Shown here piece by piece: positions 8,833-18,152 of a DNA stretch of 33,928 bases. A model generated the notes under the pieces. The model saw only the letters and a list, made by a program, of their open reading frames with translations, was not told the origin of the DNA and searched no databases. Made by a program: the position numbers and the translations under genes. The DNA comes from Candidatus Avimonas narfae (lineage in GTDB: Bacteria > Bacillota > Clostridia > Oscillospirales > Acutalibacteraceae). The stretch lies in the NCBI GenBank assembly GCA_904395335.1, contig CAJFNR010000021.1:1-33928 (forward strand), given 5' to 3'. Within the stretch, counting starts at the first letter, position 1; each line of letters begins with the position of its first letter.

Positions 8833-11800
8833 CTATTCTACGCTTTTCATGGATTCCACCATGTCGATTTTTCGTATGACACGGTTCATTAACAGGTTTA
8901 CCAGCAGTGAGAAGAAGATGGTCATCACCGTAGCCAGCACATAGGTCGTCCACCCCACTGTCCGGTCAAACATCACCATGTCCACCTCGACGGTGGTGAT
9001 AATGTAAGCCAGCAAAACAGCACCGAAAAGCAGGCCGAACAGCACCCCCAGCACCGTCAGGATTCCATTTTCCCGATAAATATACATGGAGGTCTCCCGG
9101 TCATAGAAACCCAGCACTTTCAGCGTCGCCAGCTCCCGCCGCCGCTCGTCGATATTGATGGTGGTCAGGCTGAAAAGCACGATGAAAGCCAAGGCCGCCG
9201 CCGACAGGATCAGTACCACCACCACGATATCCATGGCGCTGATCATGTCGCTAAAGTTCTGGCGGATACTGGTATTGAAGGACACCGAGCTCACCAAATC
9301 CTGTGCAATCAGCGCGGAGGACAGCGCATCCTCCGCTTCCTCAGAAGTATCGGACAGCTGGCCCAGAACCGTGTTCATCTCCGGGACACTGCCGCTGAGC
9401 TTCTGATACAGGGCAGGTGACATATACAGATAGTGCTGTACATAGTTTTCCGTGATGCCGGACACAGTGCATTCCCACACCTGATTGTCGGCATCCTTGA
9501 GCTGGATGGTATCCCCTACCTCAATCCCCAACATGCTGCAGAGCTTTTCCGTCACAATGATCCCATCGTCGGAAAGCGTTTCCGCTTCCTGGGATTTCCG
9601 GTCGCGAAGGGTGATAAACCGATCAAGGCCCTCCAAGTCTTCCGGCACCAGCAGATACGCGCTCTTCATTCCTTCGTCGGTGATGACATCCAGGGATTTC
9701 TGCAGGAAATACCGATGATCTTCCACCGTAGACTGCCCGTCCAGGAATTCGTCCAGCTGAGTACGTCGTTCCTCGTCAGATCCGTCCGGCAGCCCGGCCT
9801 GCATATCGTATTTCTGGATTTCATCATACTGCTTGCCGACGATGGACTGAATGGATTCCCGCAGGCCGAAGCCAGTGAAGACCAGAGCGGTACAGCCCGC
9901 AATGCCAAAAATCGTCATCAGCAGCCGTTTTTTGTAGCGGAAGATGTTCCGGCAGGTAACTTTCTTGGAAAAGTTCAAATGCTTCCACACCGGTTTAATT
10001 CGTTCCAGCAGGATGCGTTTCCCTTCCTTGGGAGCCCGGGGCCGCATCAGGGAGGCCGGGGTGCTGAACAGCTCCTTCTGGCAGACGGCAAAGGCCGGGA
10101 TCACCACACAGATCAGCGCCCCCAGCGCCGCCATGAGAGAATAATATCCGTTGTACGGCATGAGCAGCGGCGGCATGCTGTACAGAATACCGTAAGCGTC
10201 GGCAATGATCCAGGGAAACAGCTTTTCTCCCCAAAGCAGCCCCAGAACGATTCCGCCGACCGCCGCCATGCCGGCATACACCAGGTATTTGAGTGCGATA
10301 GCCATCCGGCCGTAGCCCAGCGCCTTGTAAAGGCCGATGACCGCACGGTCATCCTCCACCATACGGGTCATATTGGTCAGGCTCACCAACGCCGCCACCA
10401 GAAAGAAAATAAGGGGAAAGACGCGGCCGATGGCCGCCACCCGGTCGGTGTCCTGTTCATAGCTGACAAATCCGGCGTTTCTTTCCAGATCCAATACGAT
10501 CCACTGGGGCTCCTCCAACGCGTCCCGCTGCTCCTCCCCATCGGCAATCTGAGCACGGGCGTCCGCCAGCTTCTGTTCCGCTTCGGCGCTTTCTTCATCC
10601 CATGTCTGCTGGGCATCGGCCAGCTCTTGCTGCGCCTGCTCCAGCTGGCTGCGTCCCTCTTCCAACTGGCGGGAGCCGTCCTCCTTGGACGTCTCCCACT
10701 GCGCCAGGTTGTCTTCGTAAGCGGCGAGGCCGCTTTCGTATTGCTCCCTTCCTTCTTCCAGCGCGGCCTGTGCCTCCTGTAACTGGCGGTTGCTCTCTTC
10801 CCATTGGGCCCAGCCCTGCTCCAGCTCCCGGGCGCCGCTTTCCAGCGTATCAGAAGCGGTATCGTACTGCGCCTGCAGCTGCTCCAGCTGCTGCCGGAGC
10901 GCCGCCTCCTGAGGCGCCCCCTCCGGAAGGGCGGCCAGCGTCTGCTCCAGCTGAGCAATTCCCATTTCCAGCTGCTGCAGGGATTCTTGCCCTTCATTCC
11001 ACTGCTGCTGCTTTTCCTCCAGCGTCTGGCGGCCAGTCGCCAGCTCCGCTTGACCGTCGTTCAACTGCTGTTGGCTCTCGTTCAGCTGAGTCAGCGAGGC
11101 ATCCAACTGCTCCTTGGCAGCATCCAGCTGTTCCTTGGCCTCCTGGATTCCCTCCTCATAGGTCTGCTCCTGTTCCTCCAGGGCTTTGATGCCGTCCTCG
11201 ACCTCCTGACGGGCCTCCTCCAGCTGCTGTGCGCCATCGACAAGCTCCTGTTCCCCTTTTTCCACCTCGGCCCGCGCTTCCTCCAGCTGGCTGTCGATCT
11301 CCTCTCTCAGCTCCTGAAGCCGCTGAGGATTGCGCGTGTCTCCAGCTGCCTCCAGCCGGTCGGTGAGCGCTTCCATCTGATCTTTGTATGCGTCTTCAAA
11401 GCGGCTGAGCCCCGCCGTCGAGGCACTGGTGAGGTACAGATCCGTATAGACGGAGGAGGAAAAATTTTCCTCCGGAAGAAAAGCAAAGCCGCTGAGGCTG
11501 CCCGTGCCCTTGCTGCTGCTTCCGCGATCCACCGAAATGTAATAAGTGGACCGGACCGATCCCACCACCGTGTAGGTCAGCCTGTCCAGTGAATCCGTGA
11601 TACCCTCATCCTCTTTGCTGTCGACGGTGAGGGTATCTCCTATCTGAAAATAGCCGCTTTCTATGAGGTGTTCATCCAATACACATTCGTCCGCTGCCTC
11701 CGGCAACCGCCCCTCCATCAGCACCGGCTGATTCAGGCCGTCCGGGTTTTCCAACGAATAGGACAGGAAATGGATCAGCAGGCGGTTATCCCCCGCCTGA

Positions 11801-12084
11801 GCAAAGCCGTCCACGAAATAGGCCGGCTGAACCTCGCCGTCGCCCACCGCCTCCTTTACCGCGGCCACGTCGTCATCGTTGAAGCCATAAGTGGATAGCA
11901 AGTGAATGTCGGAAGCGCGGTATTCGTCATAATACGCATCCAATGTCAGCCGCATATCGGGGCAGGTGGCCCGCACACCGGCAAAAAAGGAAACCCCCAG
12001 CATCACAATGAGCAGAATCGCCACAAAACGGCGGGGCGAATGCCAGATCTGGCGGAAAATATCTTTTCTCAGCGACCGGCTCAT
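8833..12084 (-). CDS. FtsX-like ABC permease with large extracytoplasmic coiled coil
   Basis: 1083 residues from ATG 12084, which overlaps the ATPase stop in TAATG; an upstream GTG at 12090 is possible. A first helix (RFVAILLIVMLGVSFFAGV, about 20-38) leads to an extracytoplasmic region. From about residue 250 to 520 this is a very long Gln/Glu/Ala-rich coiled coil with heptad-like runs (QLEEARQEVEDG, QLDAAKEQLDAS, QLEEGRSQLEQA). It then has three helices, an intracellular linker, a second extracytoplasmic domain, and a final FtsX core (IVVVVLILSAAALAFIVLFS and following helices). Such two-core permeases pair with a LolD-like ATPase, here the gene immediately upstream. The coiled coil may reach into the cell wall to a partner hydrolase or substrate, which is inference. 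Confidence 0.88.
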   Translation of the reverse strand: MSRSLRKDIFRQIWHSPRRFVAILLIVMLGVSFFAGVRATCPDMRLTLDAYYDEYRASDIHLLSTYGFNDDDVAAVKEAVGDGEVQPAYFVDGFAQAGDNRLLIHFLSYSLENPDGLNQPVLMEGRLPEAADECVLDEHLIESGYFQIGDTLTVDSKEDEGITDSLDRLTYTVVGSVRSTYYISVDRGSSSKGTGSLSGFAFLPEENFSSSVYTDLYLTSASTAGLSRFEDAYKDQMEALTDRLEAAGDTRNPQRLQELREEIDSQLEEARAEVEKGEQELVDGAQQLEEARQEVEDGIKALEEQEQTYEEGIQEAKEQLDAAKEQLDASLTQLNESQQQLNDGQAELATGRQTLEEKQQQWNEGQESLQQLEMGIAQLEQTLAALPEGAPQEAALRQQLEQLQAQYDTASDTLESGARELEQGWAQWEESNRQLQEAQAALEEGREQYESGLAAYEDNLAQWETSKEDGSRQLEEGRSQLEQAQQELADAQQTWDEESAEAEQKLADARAQIADGEEQRDALEEPQWIVLDLERNAGFVSYEQDTDRVAAIGRVFPLIFFLVAALVSLTNMTRMVEDDRAVIGLYKALGYGRMAIALKYLVYAGMAAVGGIVLGLLWGEKLFPWIIADAYGILYSMPPLLMPYNGYYSLMAALGALICVVIPAFAVCQKELFSTPASLMRPRAPKEGKRILLERIKPVWKHLNFSKKVTCRNIFRYKKRLLMTIFGIAGCTALVFTGFGLRESIQSIVGKQYDEIQKYDMQAGLPDGSDEERRTQLDEFLDGQSTVEDHRYFLQKSLDVITDEGMKSAYLLVPEDLEGLDRFITLRDRKSQEAETLSDDGIIVTEKLCSMLGIEVGDTIQLKDADNQVWECTVSGITENYVQHYLYMSPALYQKLSGSVPEMNTVLGQLSDTSEEAEDALSSALIAQDLVSSVSFNTSIRQNFSDMISAMDIVVVVLILSAAALAFIVLFSLTTINIDERRRELATLKVLGFYDRETSMYIYRENGILTVLGVLFGLLFGAVLLAYIITTVEVDMVMFDRTVGWTTYVLATVMTIFFSLLVNLLMNRVIRKIDMVESMKSVE

Positions 12085-12788
12085 TACCACTCAATCCTTT
12101 CCACGGGAAGGGGTTCCGGATTGACGGTAACCTCCTGCACTTTTCCGTTGCGAATACGGATCACCCGGTCGGCCACCGGCGTAATGGCCTGGTTGTGGGT
12201 GATCACCACCACGGTCATTCCCCGCTCCCGGCAGGTATGATGCAGCAGCTCCAGCACGGCGCGTCCGGTGGCGTCATCCAGAGCACCGGTGGGTTCATCG
12301 CAAAGAAGCAGCTTGGGGTTCTTCGCCAATGCCCGGGCGATGGAAACTCGCTGCTGTTCTCCGCCCGACAGCTGCGCCGGGAAATTGTTCATCCGTTCCT
12401 CCAGCCCCACCGCCGCAAGCACCTCCCGGGCATCCAGAGGCTCCCGGCAGATCTGGGCGGCCAGCTCCACATTTTCCAGCGCCGTCAGGTTCTGAACCAA
12501 ATTGTAAAACTGAAAAACAAACCCGATATCGTACCGGCGGTAAGTGGTCAGCTCCTTACGGCTGAAAGAGCTGATTTCCGCGCCATCCACCAAAATTTTG
12601 CCCTCGTCGCAGGTATCCATTCCCCCCAGCATGTTGAGAACGGTGGTTTTTCCCGCGCCGCTAGGTCCCACCACCACGGCGAATTCGCCCTTTTCAATAT
12701 CAAATGTGATCCCGTCCGAGGCATGAACTGTAATTTCCCCCATATGATAGGACTTGATCACGTTCTGCAAACTCACATATGCGGCCAT
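12084..12788 (-). CDS. LolD/MacB-type ABC transporter ATPase
   Basis: 234 residues from ATG 12788, chosen over the ATG at 12809 because AGGAGG lies 8 nt upstream and inside the longer version. Walker [10 protein letters not shown] (41-49), Q-loop in GFVFQFYN, signature [15 protein letters not shown] (from about 140), Walker [13 protein letters not shown] (about 160) and switch His in VITHNQ are all intact. The stop overlaps the permease start (TAATG). The pair forms an energy-coupled FtsX-type complex at the membrane, with the ATPase on the cytoplasmic face. Confidence 0.93.
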   Translation of the reverse strand: MAAYVSLQNVIKSYHMGEITVHASDGITFDIEKGEFAVVVGPSGAGKTTVLNMLGGMDTCDEGKILVDGAEISSFSRKELTTYRRYDIGFVFQFYNLVQNLTALENVELAAQICREPLDAREVLAAVGLEERMNNFPAQLSGGEQQRVSIARALAKNPKLLLCDEPTGALDDATGRAVLELLHHTCRERGMTVVVITHNQAITPVADRVIRIRNGKVQEVTVNPEPLPVERIEW

Positions 12789-12824
12789 GGGCGCGCCTCC
12801 TGTTTCCATATTTCCTTAAAAAAT

Positions 12825-12830
12825 AGTATA
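12825..12830 (-). promoter_or_regulatory. Possible extended -10 promoter of the ABC-sfsA operon
   Basis: On the minus strand, TGGTATACT (extended -10 with TATACT at 12830-12825) lies about 35 nt before the ATPase start. No convincing -35 box is seen. Confidence 0.35.
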
Positions 12831-13178
12831 CCAACCTTTTCCCGGGCAATGGTGACCGATTGATGAACATTGCGCCTCATGGCGATTTTTCCGTCGTTTT
12901 TCGAAGCACTCCCCACACTTCCCCCGCGTTTTCGGGTCAGACAAAAGGCAATGGGCCCATAAGAAGCCGTACCGGATAAAGCAAGGGGCAAATCCCCACA
13001 GCGCATAAGATCCGCCGAATCCATAGCCGATACCGAAGAGTTCCCATCCGCAGCAGAAAGCTATTGGCTACAGCTTCTCGTCTGATAATAGCTTGATCCG
13101 AAAGAGGATTCCCAATTCGTCCGCCATATGGAGCCGCCGGTTCTCGACGAAACCTGCGTTTTTTATCACTGCGCAAAA
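12831..13178. other. Intergenic region without a recognisable gene
   Basis: Short frames here have no ribosome binding site and no family resemblance. The stretch 12953-12988 resembles the area beside the truncated element at 7150-7190 (GCCCATAAGAAGCC, then GGATAAAGCAAGG), in the same orientation. It may hold a worn remnant of the same dispersed sequence. Nothing else is seen. Confidence 0.4.
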
Positions 13179-13211
13179 CAGGAGGGCAGGGAAATCGCCC
13201 CTGCCCTCCTG
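13179..13211 (-). terminator. Terminator of the lspA-rluD-HAD-EFR1 operon
   Basis: Perfect 13-bp stem (CAGGAGGGCAGGG at 13179-13191, complement at 13199-13211) with a 7-nt loop. On the minus strand it is followed by TTTTGCG. It lies 38 nt after the EFR1 stop. Confidence 0.8.
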
Positions 13212-13248
13212 AATATCTGTCGTCTATCGTTGGTGCTTTCGGCCCTGA

Positions 13249-14031
13249 TTAACCCAGAAACCATTCCGGTTCCTTTCGGGGATACTGAAACCGGGCGATA
13301 CAGCTCGCCACCATCTGTTGATATGCCTCGCTGCAGAAGGCCTTCGCATGAACCGGACAGATCCTCACACAGCACAGGCAGTGGATACAGGCGTCCTCGT
13401 TTACCCGAAACGGGTCCTTCGGATCGATGGCTCCCATGGGACAGCGGGCCGCGCAAAGACCGCAACGCCGGCAGGAAGCATCCGTCTCCGGACTCATCGG
13501 TTTTCCGCCTCCTCGCTCCCGATACGGCCTCCGGCCCGGAAGTACGCCTTCCGCCAAGGGCCCTGCCCCGGCATCAAGCCTTTCCCGAAGCTCCCGTCCA
13601 AAGCGGCGCGCCATATCCAGATCCTGTTCATCCGGCCGGCCGGGAGCGATTTGATCCGTCAGGGAATGCTCGCCGATGAAAGCGGCACCCGCCACCGGAA
13701 GGAAACCCTTTTCTTGGACCGTATCCGCCAATTCCAGAAGGAAATCCTCATGCTCCCGGTTTCCGTACACCCCCACAACGGCACAGCGGGTCTCCCGCCC
13801 GGAGACATACCGTTGCAGATACTCCGTCACAAAGGAAGGCACCCGGCCGGCATAAACCGGCGCGCCAAAGAGCACAAAATCCTCCGGCCCCGCCGTCCGT
13901 TCCTGCCGTCGGCTGTCGGGCAGGGTGAAATCCCACTCCTCAAAAGGAAGGCCCATTCCCTCCGCCACCGCATGCAGAACCTTTCGGGTCGTGCCTGTGG
14001 CACTGAAATACGCAAGCTTCAGCCGAAACAT
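13249..14031 (-). CDS. EFR1-type flavodoxin/ferredoxin fusion protein
   Basis: 260 residues from ATG 14031, preceded by GAGGAGG with 8-nt spacing; the open frame extends to 14169 but without a start signal. The N-terminal half is flavodoxin-like, with an FMN phosphate loop YFSATGTTRK (about 8-17) and LFGAPVYAGRVP (about 53). Two ferredoxin motifs follow, CRRCGLCAARCP (187-198) and CIHCLCCVRICP (215-226), each able to hold a [4Fe-4S] cluster. It is probably a cytoplasmic electron carrier with an unknown partner. It is the last gene of an operon with lspA, rluD and a HAD phosphatase, and about 50 nt separate it from the latter. Confidence 0.88.
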   Translation of the reverse strand: MFRLKLAYFSATGTTRKVLHAVAEGMGLPFEEWDFTLPDSRRQERTAGPEDFVLFGAPVYAGRVPSFVTEYLQRYVSGRETRCAVVGVYGNREHEDFLLELADTVQEKGFLPVAGAAFIGEHSLTDQIAPGRPDEQDLDMARRFGRELRERLDAGAGPLAEGVLPGRRPYRERGGGKPMSPETDASCRRCGLCAARCPMGAIDPKDPFRVNEDACIHCLCCVRICPVHAKAFCSEAYQQMVASCIARFQYPRKEPEWFLG

Positions 14032-14083
14032 ATCCGTCACCTCCTCACCAATATCTCCTGCGAACCCCATCTTCCCGCCGCTG

Positions 14084-14929
14084 TCAAACCCGGTTGCCAA
14101 ACCGGTGGATCTGGCCGGTGGCCAGTTGCTCCAGACGATGGAGCACATCGGCCACCGCCCCGTCGTCACAGTGACAGGCTACGTAATCTGCCAGTGCCTT
14201 CACCTCATCGGGGGCGTTCCCCGCCACCGCCGGCAGCGGTACGGCCTTGAGCAGTTCCACGTCGTTGTAATAGTCTCCCACTGCCGCCACATGAGGGCCG
14301 GAAACACCGCAGTATCCCGCCAGCACCTGCGCCGCACTCCCTTTGCTGACCCCCTGAGGCAGCAGCTCGAAATACTGATCCTCCGTAAACATACCGTACA
14401 TGCCGTCGATACCGGCCTCTTCCAGATAATCCCGAAGCACCTGCAGCTGTTCATGGGTACCGCCGAACAGCACCTTATTGGCCTGATCCGGCATCCGGTC
14501 GGGGGAAGCCTCCACCGCCTCGATCTTTTCCACCGCAATCTGATATTCCACCACCGGGTTGTGTACGATCATATAGATGTCCGCATCCCGGTACATCTGA
14601 ATACCGATGTGGGGAAAATCCCGCACTACTAGCTCGATTAGCTCCGCCGCCCGGGGCGGCAAAAAGCGCTGACGCACCACCTGCTGCGTCTCCATATCGT
14701 ACAGGATAGCACCGTTATTGGTCACCAGCGGACAGTTGACCCCCACCTTCCGGGCAATGCGGGCCGCCGAGATGGGCGAACGCCCTGTGGCAATGGTGAA
14801 GCGGCCGCCCATTTCCCGGAAATGGGCGATGGCCTCGATGTTCCGGGGCGGAATTTCCTTTTTCGTATTGACCAGGGTGCCGTCGATATCCGAGATCAGT
14901 AGATAATCGGACAGTGGCTGATACTGCAT
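14084..14929 (-). CDS. Cof-type HAD-superfamily phosphatase
   Basis: 281 residues. HAD motif I is SDIDGTLV (about 13-20, with nucleophile Asp and acid Asp), motif II is IATGRS (about 46), motif III Lys is in GVSKGSA (about 194) and motif IV is VGDYYNDVEL (about 218). The middle of the protein is the C2B-type cap of the Cof family, which dephosphorylates sugar phosphates, flavin phosphates and similar metabolites. Substrate specificity is not predictable. GGAGGGG just upstream overlaps the end of rluD, so the two are cotranscribed and probably translationally linked. Confidence 0.9.
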   Translation of the reverse strand: MQYQPLSDYLLISDIDGTLVNTKKEIPPRNIEAIAHFREMGGRFTIATGRSPISAARIARKVGVNCPLVTNNGAILYDMETQQVVRQRFLPPRAAELIELVVRDFPHIGIQMYRDADIYMIVHNPVVEYQIAVEKIEAVEASPDRMPDQANKVLFGGTHEQLQVLRDYLEEAGIDGMYGMFTEDQYFELLPQGVSKGSAAQVLAGYCGVSGPHVAAVGDYYNDVELLKAVPLPAVAGNAPDEVKALADYVACHCDDGAVADVLHRLEQLATGQIHRFGNRV

Positions 14930-14931
14930 GG

Positions 14932-15846
14932 TTAGTTCCCCTCCAGGCTATGCAAAAAATCGGTAAAATACGCGGGAAGCGGGCTGGTAAATTCCAGATA
15001 CCGCCCATCCCGGGGATGGCGAAAGCCGATGACCCGGGCATGCAGGCACTGTCCGTCCAGCCTCCTAACCCCTTTGGGCGGCCCGTACACGGTGTCCCCG
15101 GCCACCGGATGCCCCAGATAGGCCATATGCACCCGTATCTGGTGGGTGCGGCCCGTTTCCAAGCGCAGCCGGACATGCGTGTATCCGGGATAGACAGCGA
15201 TCACCTCATAGTGCGTCACCGCCGGCTTGGCGTTTTTGTCCGTCACCGCCATTTTTTTTCGCTGGACCGGATGGCGGCCAATAGGGGCCTCCACCGTGCC
15301 CTGCGGCTCCCTGAGATGGCCGATTACCACCGCTTCGTAAATACGGGTGAAGCTGTGCTCCTTGATTTGCTGAGCCAGTCCCTGGTGCGCTTGGTCGTTT
15401 TTGGCCACGATCAGCAAGCCACTGGTATCCTTGTCGATGCGGTGCACGATTCCCGGACGCAGGACACCGTTGATCCCGGAGAGGGAAGCCCCGCAGTGAC
15501 TGAGCAGCGCATTGACCAGCGTCCCTTCCCAGTGCCCCGCAGCCGGATGGACCACCATCCCCTTGGGCTTATTGACCACCAAAAGATCGTCATCCTCATA
15601 GACAATATCCAGCGGGATATCCTGGGGAACAGCTTCACAGGCCACCGGATCGGGCAGGAAAGCCTCCACAGTGTCCTCCGGACGCAGGCGGTAGCTTTTC
15701 CCCTCCGGTTTCCCATTGACCAGTACCCGTCCGCCGGACAGCAATTCCTGAACAGAGGAACGGCTCAACCCGAACAGCTCAGCCGCCGCCTTATCCAGCC
15801 TCTGACCCGTCTGCTCCGGACTGGGGGTCGCTCTGATTGTCTCCAT
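14932..15846 (-). CDS. rluD: RluA/RluD-family 23S rRNA pseudouridine synthase
   Basis: 304 residues. An S4 RNA-binding domain (about 14-60, RLDKAAAELFGLSRSSVQEL) is followed by the synthase domain with the catalytic motif HRIDKDTSGLL (135-145, Asp138 as nucleophile) and later GRTHQIRVH and HPVAGDTVYG. Family enzymes isomerise uridines in 23S rRNA. The exact sites for this clostridial paralogue (RluD versus YlyB-like) are not certain; the gene next to lspA in Firmicutes is usually the YlyB type. The start overlaps the lspA 3' end by 56 nt, with AGGAG 9 nt ahead. Confidence 0.92.
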   Translation of the reverse strand: METIRATPSPEQTGQRLDKAAAELFGLSRSSVQELLSGGRVLVNGKPEGKSYRLRPEDTVEAFLPDPVACEAVPQDIPLDIVYEDDDLLVVNKPKGMVVHPAAGHWEGTLVNALLSHCGASLSGINGVLRPGIVHRIDKDTSGLLIVAKNDQAHQGLAQQIKEHSFTRIYEAVVIGHLREPQGTVEAPIGRHPVQRKKMAVTDKNAKPAVTHYEVIAVYPGYTHVRLRLETGRTHQIRVHMAYLGHPVAGDTVYGPPKGVRRLDGQCLHARVIGFRHPRDGRYLEFTSPLPAYFTDFLHSLEGN

Positions 15847-16333
15847 TGTCCTTCACTCCTGCCGCCGGCAAAAGCCCGTCGTCGTCCTTCTGCACAAAGA
15901 GGAAATAAATCAGCAGAAGGACCGCCCCACATACCACAAAAACATCGGCCACATTGAAAATCGGAAAATTAATCAGTTCAAAATAAAAGAAGTCGATGAC
16001 ATAGCCGTGCCAGATGCGGTCAATGAGATTGCCCAGCCCACCGGCCACCACCAGCACACCGCTGAGATTGACCATAAAGGAACGGCGGTAGCGTCCCGAA
16101 AGCAACAACGCCAGCACCGCCAGGACCAACAGGGAGGTCAGCCCAATCAGAATCCAAGTCTGATCCCGGAACAAGCCAAACGCCGCCCCGTCGTTACGGC
16201 TGTACTGCAGGACGAATACGCCATCCCACCCCACCGGAGGCTGATGCTCCAAATACGACGTAGCCAGATATTTGGTCAGCTGATCAGCTCCCACCAGTAC
16301 CGCAATAGCCGCGATAAGCAGGACACGAAACAT
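15791..16333 (-). CDS. lspA: Signal peptidase II (lipoprotein signal peptidase)
   Basis: 180 residues from ATG 16333, preceded by AAAGGAG with suitable spacing; the open frame to 16393 adds charged residues that do not fit the family. Four hydrophobic segments are visible (about 4-18, 60-80, 88-103, 128-148). Conserved blocks are RNDGAAFG (46-53), GGLGNLIDRI (98-107, catalytic Asp105) and FNVADV (126-131, catalytic Asp130). It cleaves prolipoprotein signal peptides before the lipid-modified Cys in the membrane, and the CAP protein at 3683 is one likely substrate. The C-terminal tail (after 155) is acidic and overlaps rluD. Confidence 0.96.
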   Translation of the reverse strand: MFRVLLIAAIAVLVGADQLTKYLATSYLEHQPPVGWDGVFVLQYSRNDGAAFGLFRDQTWILIGLTSLLVLAVLALLLSGRYRRSFMVNLSGVLVVAGGLGNLIDRIWHGYVIDFFYFELINFPIFNVADVFVVCGAVLLLIYFLFVQKDDDGLLPAAGVKDNGDNQSDPQSGADGSEAG

Positions 16334-16362
16334 GAACCTCTCTCCTTTCCCGCCTTCAGGCA

Positions 16363-16432
16363 CAAAAAAGGGCCGCTGCCGGATTTCCTTCAAGATCCCT
16401 GCCCCTGTGGATCATCCTTCCGGCAACAGCCC
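16363..16432 (-). terminator. Terminator of the miaA-to-divIVA operon
   Basis: 14-bp stem with two G-U pairs (16370-16383 with 16419-16432) enclosing an inner stem, followed on the minus strand by TTTTTTG. It starts 12 nt after the divIVA stop and ends upstream of lspA. Confidence 0.8.
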
Positions 16433-16443
16433 TCCGCCTACCC

Positions 16444-17316
16444 CTATTTCTTGCGGCGGAACAGACCGCGGGATTCTGCCGCGTCCTGTGCAATGTCATA
16501 ATCTTCGCCGAATTTCAAATCGCTGTAGCGGGAGGAAGCGGGACGCTCCCGGCGCACCGGTTCCTCCTCTTTGACTGCCGCAGCTGCCGCGGGCTGCGGC
16601 TCCTCCTCGTCCAGCCGGGGAATATTGCGGTAAAAAGCGGATACCTCCGCCGCATCCTGAGCAGACAGGGATGCCGGCTCCTCCTTCGGCGTAGCGGCGG
16701 CCACCGGTTCAAAAACCGGCTCCTCCTTTGCGGAAGAGGCTTCCGCCGCAGCGGGAGCGGAGGGCTCTTCCTTCACAGGCTCCTGTTCCGCCGCGGGAGC
16801 TGTGGGTTCCGCCGGTGAAGCGGCCTCCGGTTCGGCGGGCGCGCTCTCCTCCGGAGCCTGTTCCTCTTCCTCCGGTTCCGGAAGCACGTTGATTAGAGAC
16901 AGATGCTCACGGTAAATACTCAGCATCCTCGCTTTGAAGCTGGCTACTTCCTTTTCGATCCGGCGCAGCTCCTCCTCTTCCTTCACAATGCTGCGGCGGG
17001 CGTTCTCCACAATCTTCTGTGCCTTGATATTGGCATCGTCCATGATCAGCCCGGCCTTATGGTTGGCTTCACGCACCACCGTATCGCCCAAGCGCTGCGC
17101 ACTGAGCAGCGCCGTGCGGATGCTGTCCTCGTCATTGCGGTATTCCACCAGCTTATCGGCCAGAATTTCCAGTTTCTTGTTGAGCTCGGCTTTTTCCGAC
17201 AGCAGCGTTTCCACCGTATCGGCACACTGGTCGATAAACAGATCCACCTCATTAGTCTTGTAACCGCCAATCCCTTTGGTAAAGGCGATATTCCGAATTT
17301 CTTCCGGCGTCAGCAT
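16444..17316 (-). CDS. divIVA: DivIVA-domain cell-division/polarity protein
   Basis: 290 residues. The N-terminal DivIVA lipid-binding motif (MLTPEEIRNIAFTKGIGGY, then VDLFID) is followed by coiled coils (about 30-145, EELRRIEKEVASFKARM). A low-complexity Pro/Glu/Ala tail (about 148-255) and a basic end (RGLFRRKK) follow. DivIVA proteins bind curved membrane at septa and poles and recruit other proteins. An AAGGAGG ribosome binding site precedes the ATG. It is the last gene after ylmH (47-nt gap), the classical Gram-positive division arrangement. The tail is longer than in B. subtilis DivIVA. Confidence 0.92.
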   Translation of the reverse strand: MLTPEEIRNIAFTKGIGGYKTNEVDLFIDQCADTVETLLSEKAELNKKLEILADKLVEYRNDEDSIRTALLSAQRLGDTVVREANHKAGLIMDDANIKAQKIVENARRSIVKEEEELRRIEKEVASFKARMLSIYREHLSLINVLPEPEEEEQAPEESAPAEPEAASPAEPTAPAAEQEPVKEEPSAPAAAEASSAKEEPVFEPVAAATPKEEPASLSAQDAAEVSAFYRNIPRLDEEEPQPAAAAAVKEEEPVRRERPASSRYSDLKFGEDYDIAQDAAESRGLFRRKK

Positions 17317-17363
17317 CCGACTTCCTCCTTTGTTATCCTCCGCAACTTTTTATGGTAAGCACT

Positions 17364-18152
17364 TTACAGACATTGGCGTCCATGCAGAAACAAGCGGCCC
17401 TTTTTGGTGGGAGGACCGATGCGGTCCACCAAAAAACGCCCCTTCCCCCGAATAGACAAAACATCGCCTTCCCGCACCGTTTCCGACACGGAAAGGCAGG
17501 GGCGGTGATTCCTTTCCACCTGCCCGCTTTCAATCAGCCGGGCCGCCGCTTCACGGGAAGCCCGGATCATCACACGGACAACGGCATCCAAACGGGGAGA
17601 AGGAACCGTGTCCTCGATTTCCCGATATTGCCGGTGAGACGGCAGCGGCCCGGCATAGTGGTTTTCCGCAGCAACCCCTTCCCCGCCGATCCGATCCACC
17701 TGATCCGCGAGAAAATCCGAAAGCTCCGCGTCCACAAAAACCACGGCCTGCCCCGCCGTTTCTTCCCGGCCGCACAAAATATCCCCCACCTTATCGCGCC
17801 GGATGCCGCAGGCCAGCAGGCTTCCCAGCACATCCCGATGGGTAAGGGCGGCCTCTTTCCGGTAATGAAAGCACAACGCCGTCAGCGGAAATTCCGCCGG
17901 CGCAAGGGGATCCCCCTGCGCTGAAAGCCCCAGCAACACCCTTTCCGCCTCCTCATAGCCGCCAAAAAAGAGGCTGCTGCAGGAGGCAAAGGCGCCGCCG
18001 CGCAGAATCGACTGCGCCTCCATCCGCTCCCCCTCGTCCAAAAAACCGACATAGCACGGGCGGTAGCGCAGGCCGCTGAGCCGTACCGCATCCTCGATAC
18101 GCGCCCTCAGACTGGGGGCGCCCCGGTTCTGCCGATTAGAAATAGACGCCAT
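17364..18152 (-). CDS. ylmH: YlmH-type S4-domain RNA-binding protein
   Basis: 262 residues. The N-terminal two-thirds match the YlmH/YggJ-like domain (RYRPCYVGFLDEGERM, FPLTALCFHYRKEAALTHRD, GDILCGREE, AVVFV). The S4 domain is at about 180-245 (RLDAVVRVMIRASREAAARL, then VRVGD-like VREGDVLSIRGKGRF). S4 proteins of this group act on ribosomes, and B. subtilis YlmH helps clear stalled peptidyl-tRNA. Its ATG lies inside the end of sepF (17-nt overlap), so translation is coupled. The context sepF-ylmH-divIVA is conserved in Gram-positive bacteria. Confidence 0.92.
   Translation of the reverse strand: MASISNRQNRGAPSLRARIEDAVRLSGLRYRPCYVGFLDEGERMEAQSILRGGAFASCSSLFFGGYEEAERVLLGLSAQGDPLAPAEFPLTALCFHYRKEAALTHRDVLGSLLACGIRRDKVGDILCGREETAGQAVVFVDAELSDFLADQVDRIGGEGVAAENHYAGPLPSHRQYREIEDTVPSPRLDAVVRVMIRASREAAARLIESGQVERNHRPCLSVSETVREGDVLSIRGKGRFLVDRIGPPTKKGRLFLHGRQCL

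Noticed and set aside
9433-11592. Long plus-strand frames opposite the coiled-coil permease
   Set aside because: The repetitive Gln/Glu coiled coil gives long antisense Leu/Gln frames; none looks like a real protein.
12937-13176. 79-codon minus-strand frame upstream of the ABC ATPase
   Set aside because: It has no start signal and no recognisable domain, and part of it resembles an intergenic repeat remnant.
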